Assembly: GCF_900104265.1 (NCBI RefSeq)
Contig: NZ_FNJJ01000004.1
Coordinates: 310,001 to 374,000 of the forward strand
Direction: 5' to 3'
Length of the DNA: 64,000 bases
From: Ectopseudomonas guguanensis
GTDB lineage: Bacteria; Pseudomonadota; Gammaproteobacteria; Pseudomonadales; Pseudomonadaceae
The notes under the pieces were generated by a model. That model was given only the letters and a program-made list of their open reading frames with translations, was not told the DNA's origin and searched no databases. Position numbers and translations under genes: made by a program. Shown here piece after piece: positions 58,711 through 64,000 of the stretch. The stretch's first letter is position 1, and the number at the start of each line of letters is the position of its first letter.

Positions 58711-59157
58711 ATGAGCAGCCTGCCCGAACCCGGCCAGTTCACCTTCTTCCACACCCTGCGGGTGCGCTGGGCCGAAGTCGATCCGCAAAGCATCGTCTTC
58801 AACGGCCATTACCTGACCTACGCGGACGTCGCCATCACCGAATATTTCCGCGCCCTCGGCGTCGCCTATCCGGCCGACCTGGCACAGGATGGCGGCGATT
58901 TCTTCGCCATCCGCACCCTGCTCGAATACCGCGCCCCGGCGCGCTTCGACGATGAACTACAGATCGGCATTCGCAGTGCGCGCCTGGGCCGCTCCAGCCT
59001 GACCTTCGCCCTCGGCATCTGGCGTGACGGCGAGCTATTGACCAGCGGCGAGATCGTCTATGTTCATGCAGACGGCGCGACACGCAGCAGCGCCCCGCTG
59101 CCGCAGTGGCTCAGGGAAAAGATCGAGAGTTTCGAGAAGACTCGGCCGCAAGGCTGA
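58711..59157 (+). CDS. Hot-dog-fold acyl-CoA thioesterase
   Basis: A 148-aa protein of the 4-hydroxybenzoyl-CoA thioesterase/YbgC type. The catalytic Asp region is RVRWAEVDPQSIVFNGHYL near residue 17 and the hydrophobic hot-dog core RTLLEYRAPARFDDEL near 68. It would cleave small acyl-CoA thioesters in the cytoplasm. GAGGAG lies 5 bases before the ATG. The exact substrate is unknown. Confidence 0.82.
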   Translation: MSSLPEPGQFTFFHTLRVRWAEVDPQSIVFNGHYLTYADVAITEYFRALGVAYPADLAQDGGDFFAIRTLLEYRAPARFDDELQIGIRSARLGRSSLTFALGIWRDGELLTSGEIVYVHADGATRSSAPLPQWLREKIESFEKTRPQG

Positions 59158-59167
59158 ATGGCTGGCC

Positions 59168-59770
59168 CTAAGGCTTCTTCTGCGGCTCGCCGAACAGCTC
59201 GGCCAGCCGCGCGCGATCGGCGGCAAAACCGGCTTCGGCCTGGGTGCGCGCTTCCTTGTAGCGGGCGATGTCGCGCTGCAGACGCTTCTGTTCTTCCTTG
59301 AGATTGTTGATCTGCGCCAGCAGGTGCTCCGGCACCTGGCGTCCGGCACGCTCGTGGTCGGCGGCCTGGCTCTGCAGGTTGGCCTGCTGGGTGCGCACCG
59401 ACTGCAGGTTGCCACGGGCCACCCCGGTCACCGCATCCAGCTCGGCCAGCTTGCGCTCGCGGGCGCGATCGACATCGTCGAGATTGGTGTACAGCCGCAG
59501 CAGCTGGGCATCGCTGCTGGCCCGCGCCTTGTCCGCCTGCATGCGGGCGAACTCTTCCGGCGTCGGCGCCGGCGGGATCACGCGCAGCACGCGGCCCTGA
59601 TCGTTGAGCACCTCGTAACCCTTGCCGATGAACTCCGGCGGCACGCCCTGGCGGCTGAGCACCGTCACGCCCTTGTCGTCGACGTAGCGATACAGCTCGG
59701 CAGCCACCCCGGACAACGGCAGCAGCAGGCTACAGAGCAGCGTACAGCGGGTCAGGAGCGGTGCAGGCAT
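59168..59770 (-). CDS. DUF4124-containing exported protein with coiled coil
   Basis: A 200-aa protein with a signal peptide (LLCSLLLPLSGVAA). The mature N-terminus LYRYVDDKGVTVLSRQGVPPEF is the DUF4124 domain, common in pseudomonads. The rest (about residues 80-190) is a heptad-rich helical region (SSDAQLLRLYTNLDDVDRARERK, LKEEQKRLQRDIARYKEART, each split for brevity), probably a periplasmic coiled coil. The function is unknown. It lies 20 bp from the end of pyrE on the same strand, downstream of it. Confidence 0.75.
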   Translation of the reverse strand: MPAPLLTRCTLLCSLLLPLSGVAAELYRYVDDKGVTVLSRQGVPPEFIGKGYEVLNDQGRVLRVIPPAPTPEEFARMQADKARASSDAQLLRLYTNLDDVDRARERKLAELDAVTGVARGNLQSVRTQQANLQSQAADHERAGRQVPEHLLAQINNLKEEQKRLQRDIARYKEARTQAEAGFAADRARLAELFGEPQKKP

Positions 59771-59790
59771 AGGACGACCTTGTGCTAGGG

Positions 59791-60432
59791 CTAGATTCCG
59801 TACTCGGCGCGATAGGCTTCGACGGCCGGCAGATATTGCTTCAGTTCAGCATCCCCCGCCAGATATTCCAGTACCTGTTGCAGTGACACGATGCTCACTA
59901 CCGGCATGCCGAAGTCGCGCTCAACTTCCTGGATGGCGGAAAGCTCGCCCTGACCGCGCTCCTGACGGTTCAGCGCGATCAGGGTGCCGGCGGCCTGCGC
60001 GCCCTGCCCCTGGATGATCTGCATCACTTCGCGAATGGCGGTACCGGCGGTGATCACGTCGTCGACGATCAACACCCGGCCCTTGAGCGGCGCACCGACC
60101 AGGGTGCCGCCTTCGCCATGGTCCTTGGCTTCCTTGCGATTGAAGCACCAGGGCAGATCGCGCTGATGGTGCTCGGCCAGCGCCACGGCAGTGGTTGCCG
60201 CCAGCGGAATACCCTTGTAGGCGGGGCCGAACAGCACATCGAAGTCGATGCCGCTGTCGACGATGGCGGCGGCGTAGAAACGCCCCAGCTGGGCCAACGC
60301 CAGGCCGCTGTCGAACAGACCGGCATTGAAGAAATAGGGGCTGGTGCGCCCGGACTTGAGGGTGAACTGACCGAAACGCAGAACCCCGCGTTCGATGGCG
60401 AAGCGAATGAAATCGCGCTGATACGCTTGCAT
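59791..60432 (-). CDS. pyrE: Orotate phosphoribosyltransferase
   Basis: A 213-aa enzyme of pyrimidine synthesis that joins orotate to PRPP. The PRPP loop is [16 protein letters not shown] near residue 118; the N-terminal [16 protein letters not shown] and [14 protein letters not shown] are also diagnostic. Divergent from crc with 81 bp between them, the usual pseudomonad pyrE-crc arrangement. Confidence 0.96.
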   Translation of the reverse strand: MQAYQRDFIRFAIERGVLRFGQFTLKSGRTSPYFFNAGLFDSGLALAQLGRFYAAAIVDSGIDFDVLFGPAYKGIPLAATTAVALAEHHQRDLPWCFNRKEAKDHGEGGTLVGAPLKGRVLIVDDVITAGTAIREVMQIIQGQGAQAAGTLIALNRQERGQGELSAIQEVERDFGMPVVSIVSLQQVLEYLAGDAELKQYLPAVEAYRAEYGI

Positions 60433-60513
60433 GAAAAAGTCCCGGACGGCACGGATTTAGCTAATTGAGGTGAGCTCGGGTATCATACACGCACGTGTTT
60501 TTGGGGGCCATTT

Positions 60514-61293
60514 ATGCGGATCATCAGTGTGAACGTGAATGGTATTCAGGCTGCGGCCGAGCGAGGATTGCTCAGCTGGCTGCAAGCCCAGAATGCCGAC
60601 GTGATCTGCCTGCAAGACACCCGTGCCTCCGCCTTTGAAATGGACGACCAAGCCTTCCAACTGGATGGTTATTTCCTCTATGCATGCGACGGTGAAGTGC
60701 CCAGCCAAGGTGGCGTGGCGCTGTATTCGCGTTTGCAACCCAAGGCGGTGATCAGCGGCCTCGGCTTCGAGATGGCCGATCGCTACGGGCGCTACCTGCA
60801 GGCAGATTTCGACAAGGTAAGTATCGCCACCCTGCTCCTGCCCACCGGGCGGGACGGCGACGAGAGCTTGAATCAGAAATTCAAGTTCATGGACGACTTC
60901 ACCCATTATCTGGACAAGCAACGGCGCAAGCGCCGCGAGTACATCTACTGCGGTTCGCTGCACGTGGCGCACCAGAAGCTGGACGTGAAGAACTGGCGCG
61001 ACTGCCAGCAATCACCCGGCTTCCTTGCGCCCGAACGCGCCTGGATGGATGAAGTGGTCGGCAACATGGGCTATGTCGACGCGCTGCGCGAAGTCAGCCG
61101 CGAAGGTGACCAGTTCAGCTGGTGGCCGGACAACGAGCAGGCCGAGATGCTCAACCTGGGCTATCGCTTCGACTACCAGTTGCTCACGCCGGGCATGCGC
61201 CGCAGCGTGCGCAGCGCACGCCTGCCACGCCAGCCGCGCTTCTCCCAGCACGCGCCGCTGATCGTCGACTACGACTGGATTCTCAGCGTCTGA
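60514..61293 (+). CDS. crc: Catabolite repression control protein Crc
   Basis: A 259-aa protein of the exonuclease III/EEP fold. VNVNGIQAAAERGLLSWLQ, VICLQDTRASAFEMDD and the C-terminal RFDYQLLTPG are Crc hallmarks; several catalytic residues of ExoIII are changed in this family, and Crc acts with Hfq on A-rich CA motifs to repress translation. The AACAACAA motifs before dctP and the porin gene are likely targets. The gene ends at a terminator. Confidence 0.95.
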   Translation: MRIISVNVNGIQAAAERGLLSWLQAQNADVICLQDTRASAFEMDDQAFQLDGYFLYACDGEVPSQGGVALYSRLQPKAVISGLGFEMADRYGRYLQADFDKVSIATLLLPTGRDGDESLNQKFKFMDDFTHYLDKQRRKRREYIYCGSLHVAHQKLDVKNWRDCQQSPGFLAPERAWMDEVVGNMGYVDALREVSREGDQFSWWPDNEQAEMLNLGYRFDYQLLTPGMRRSVRSARLPRQPRFSQHAPLIVDYDWILSV

Positions 61294-61305
61294 TCGACAG
61301 ATACG

Positions 61306-61331
61306 AAAAAGCCGGCATACGCCGGCTTTTT
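61306..61331. terminator. Bidirectional terminator between crc and the DUF4870 gene
   Basis: AAAAAGCCGGC-ATAC-GCCGGCTTTTT is a perfect stem of six base pairs with flanking A and T tracts. It serves both crc and the convergent DUF4870 gene. Confidence 0.85.
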
Positions 61332-61346
61332 CATGCCAGTCGCCGA

Positions 61347-61718
61347 CTACTTCACCAGACGCCAGGCGAAGGGATAGCGGTAGGCCTGGCCTTCGTTGGC
61401 CTTGATCCCGGCGATGATGGTCAGCACCAGCGCAGCAATGCCCAGCAGCATCAGCAGCGGGAAGCCGATCACCACCACCATCAGGATGAAGCAGACGATC
61501 GCCGCCAGCGCCACGCTGATCTGGAAGTTCAGCGCCTCCTTGCCCTGCGCATCGACGAAAGGGTCGAGGTCCTTCTTGATCTGCCAGACGATCAGCGGCC
61601 CGAGCAGATTGCCGAAGGGGAACACCAGGCCGAGAAACGCGGCGAAGTGGCAGAACATGGCCCACTGACGGGCTTCCTGACTGGGTGTCGGAAGCGGGCT
61701 TTGCATATCGTCGTTCAT
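61347..61718 (-). CDS. DUF4870 small membrane protein
   Basis: A 123-aa protein with three to four hydrophobic segments (about 20-45, 62-85 and 88-108). RQWAMFCHFAAFLGLVFPFG and LGPLIVWQIKKD with DAQGKEALNFQISV are the DUF4870 consensus blocks. The ATG at 61718 is preceded by AAGGAG with an 8-base gap. No function is established for the family. It follows rph on the same strand by 28 bp. Confidence 0.82.
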   Translation of the reverse strand: MNDDMQSPLPTPSQEARQWAMFCHFAAFLGLVFPFGNLLGPLIVWQIKKDLDPFVDAQGKEALNFQISVALAAIVCFILMVVVIGFPLLMLLGIAALVLTIIAGIKANEGQAYRYPFAWRLVK

Positions 61719-61746
61719 CCTGATGCTCCTTGCTGGTTGCGGGGTT

Positions 61747-62466
61747 TCAGTCGACCAGAGCGGCTTTCTGCAGTTCAAAGATCTCGTTCATGCCCTTCTG
61801 CGCCAGCGCCAGCATGGCATTGAATTCCTCCGGCTGGAACGGCGCGCCTTCGGCGGTGCCCTGCACCTCGATGAAACCGCCAGCATTGGTCATCACCACG
61901 TTGAGGTCGGTCTCGGCGGCGGAATCTTCCAGGTAGTCGAGATCCAGCACCGGCTCGCCCTGGTAGATGCCCACCGACACCGCGGCGATCATCTGCTTGA
62001 GCGGCTCGCCCTTGAGCGCGCCGCGCTTCTTCAGCACCTTCAGCGCGTCGATCAGTGCCACCATGGCGCCGGTGATGGAGGCGGTACGGGTGCCGCCGTC
62101 GGCCTGGATCACGTCGCAGTCGACGTACAGGGTGTTCTCGCCCAGCTTGCTCATGTCCAGCGCAGCGCGCAGCGACCGGCCGATCAGGCGCTGGATTTCC
62201 AGAGTACGGCCGCCCTGCTTGCCGCGGCTGGCCTCGCGCTGGTTACGCTCGCCGGTGGCGCGCGGCAGCATGCCGTATTCGGCAGTCAGCCAACCCTGGC
62301 CCTGGCCCTTGAGGAAACGCGGCACGCCGGATTCGACGCTGACGGTGCAGATCACCTTGGTATCGCCGAACTCGACCAGTACCGAACCCTCGGCATGCTT
62401 GGTGTAGTTGCGGGTGATGCGAATCGAGCGCAACTGATCGGCGGCGCGGCCACTGGGACGTTTCAT
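61747..62466 (-). CDS. rph: Ribonuclease PH
   Basis: A 239-aa phosphorolytic exoribonuclease that trims tRNA 3' ends. [20 protein letters not shown], the phosphate-binding [19 protein letters not shown] region and [20 protein letters not shown] are all present. Full length for the family. Upstream it is divergent from yicC. Confidence 0.96.
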   Translation of the reverse strand: MKRPSGRAADQLRSIRITRNYTKHAEGSVLVEFGDTKVICTVSVESGVPRFLKGQGQGWLTAEYGMLPRATGERNQREASRGKQGGRTLEIQRLIGRSLRAALDMSKLGENTLYVDCDVIQADGGTRTASITGAMVALIDALKVLKKRGALKGEPLKQMIAAVSVGIYQGEPVLDLDYLEDSAAETDLNVVMTNAGGFIEVQGTAEGAPFQPEEFNAMLALAQKGMNEIFELQKAALVD

Positions 62467-62640
62467 CGAGCGATACCTACTTCATTAAGTGAAAACAGCA
62501 CGCATTATAGGGGGCGGTCGACCCCGGCGACATGACGAATTGGCGCCAGACCGGCAAGGCTTGATCGCCCGCACATGAAATGGGCGGGCGCCGTGGGCTA
62601 CAATCCTGCGCTTTTCGAGCTGACTTTCGCGAGGTATCCC

Positions 62641-63501
62641 ATGGTTCACAGCATGACGGCCTTTGCCCGCAGCGAGCAGGCAACCGCCCACGGCACCCTG
62701 AGCTGGGAACTGCGCTCGGTCAACCACCGCTACCTGGAGCCGCACCTGCGCCTGCCCGAGGCCTTCCGCGATCTCGAAGGCGCAGTGCGCGAGGCGCTAC
62801 GCCAGGGTCTTTCGCGCGGCAAGGTGGAATGCACCCTGCGCTTCGCCGAGGAAAGTGCCGGCAAGCCGCTGCAGGTCGACGCCGACCGCGCCCGCCAACT
62901 GATCGCCGCTGCCGAACAGGTCGCCGCACTGATCCAGCAACCGGCGCCGCTCAACCCGCTGGAAGTGCTGGCCTGGCCCGGCGTGCTGGTGGCCGACTCG
63001 GCCGACCCGCAAGCGCTCAATGCCGCCGCGCTGAAGCTGTTCGACCAGGCACTGGGCGAGCTCAAGGCCGGCCGCGCCCGTGAAGGCGCCGAGCTGGCCA
63101 AGCTGCTCAACGAGCGCCTCGACAGCATCCTCGAGGAGGTGGCGGCCCTGCGCGAACTGGTGCCGCAGATGCTCGCCGGCCAGCGCCAGAAGATCGAAAC
63201 CCGCTTCGCCGAGATGCAGGCCGAACTCGACCCGCAACGCCTGGAGCAGGAGCTGGTACTGCTGGCGCAGAAGAGCGACGTGGCCGAAGAGCTGGATCGC
63301 CTGAGCACTCACGTCAGCGAAGTGCGTCGCGTACTCAAGGCCGGCGGCGCTGCCGGGCGGCGCATGGACTTCCTGATGCAGGAACTCAACCGCGAAGCCA
63401 ATACCCTCGGTTCCAAGGCCTTCGACCCGCGCAGCACGCAGGCTGCCGTGAACCTCAAGGTGCTGATTGAGCAGATGCGCGAGCAGGTGCAGAACATCGA
63501 G

Positions 63502-63504
<3 letters not shown>
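62641..63504 (+). CDS. yicC: YicC-family endoribonuclease
   Basis: A 287-aa protein of the YicC family. The N-terminal MVHSMTAFARSEQAT and the C-terminal NREANTLGSKAFDPRSTQ with VVNLKVLIEQMREQVQN-type helix are diagnostic (here AAVNLKVLIEQMREQVQNIE). Recent work on E. coli YicC reports endoribonuclease activity. It lies upstream of gmk, separated by a hairpin-type repeat. The ATG at 62641 is at the canonical start. Confidence 0.92.

Positions 63505-64000
<496 letters not shown>

Overview
This is a GC-rich chromosomal segment of a Pseudomonas species. The right half has the pseudomonad order rpmB-rpmG / radC / coaBC-dut-algC-argB / pyrE / crc / rph / yicC / gmk, and Crc, AlgC and OprD-type porins point the same way. 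The species is not fixed by the window; a P. mendocina/oleovorans-like lineage is a guess. I see no rRNA, tRNA, CRISPR array, prophage or intact insertion sequence.

Layout. (1) 1-5.2 kb: sulfur scavenging, with a sulfonate-type ABC binding protein, an SfnB/DszC-like flavoenzyme, an exported rhodanese and a TsuA-like thiosulfate permease. (2) 5.4-11.3 kb: an MFS exporter, a methyltransferase, and modABC behind a ModE-type operator. (3) 11.3-17.1 kb: a reduced SfnR-like sigma-54 protein, a frameshifted hydrolase, then oscA-sbp-cysTWA for sulfate uptake. (4) 17.2-23.2 kb: a membrane protein and a divergent XRE regulator sharing a perfect palindrome, a hypothetical exported protein, a DUF962 protein, a Crp/Fnr regulator and a PhoD-like phosphatase. 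(5) 23.2-32.7 kb: a coherent polyhydroxybutyrate (PHB) scavenging island: secreted PHB depolymerase, TRAP transporter dctPQM, sigma-54 activator, OprD porin and 3-hydroxybutyrate dehydrogenase. (6) 33-38.4 kb: MFS/LysR pair and gamma-glutamylputrescine genes. (7) 38.5-49.4 kb: a Fic protein, an MCP, an AraC regulator coupled to a flavoprotein, a desaturase, a GGDEF/EAL protein and a REC-HDOD protein. (8) 49.6-64 kb: housekeeping genes.

How the genes work together. In the PHB island the secreted enzyme would release 3-hydroxybutyrate, the porin and TRAP system would import it, and the dehydrogenase would oxidise it to acetoacetate. Both porin and TRAP operons have sigma-54 -24/-12 promoters, upstream copies of the same CTGGACATGTC site, and AACAACAA (Crc/Hfq-type) motifs next to the ribosome binding site. 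The depolymerase has a weaker version of the promoter and half-sites. The two sulfur regions share an AT-rich motif in their upstream regions.

The most unusual structural feature is recurrent duplication of gene 3' ends. At three loci (modC, a 133-aa membrane protein gene, and a dipeptide-type binding protein gene) the last 38-130 bp of the gene are tandemly duplicated together with neighbouring GTAGGGTGSGC-type palindromic repeats, giving units of about 161-216 bp. The modC unit has been amplified (five copies of the tail, two units identical) and an inverted copy sits 8.5 kb away. Two short inverted-repeat elements resembling MITEs are also visible.
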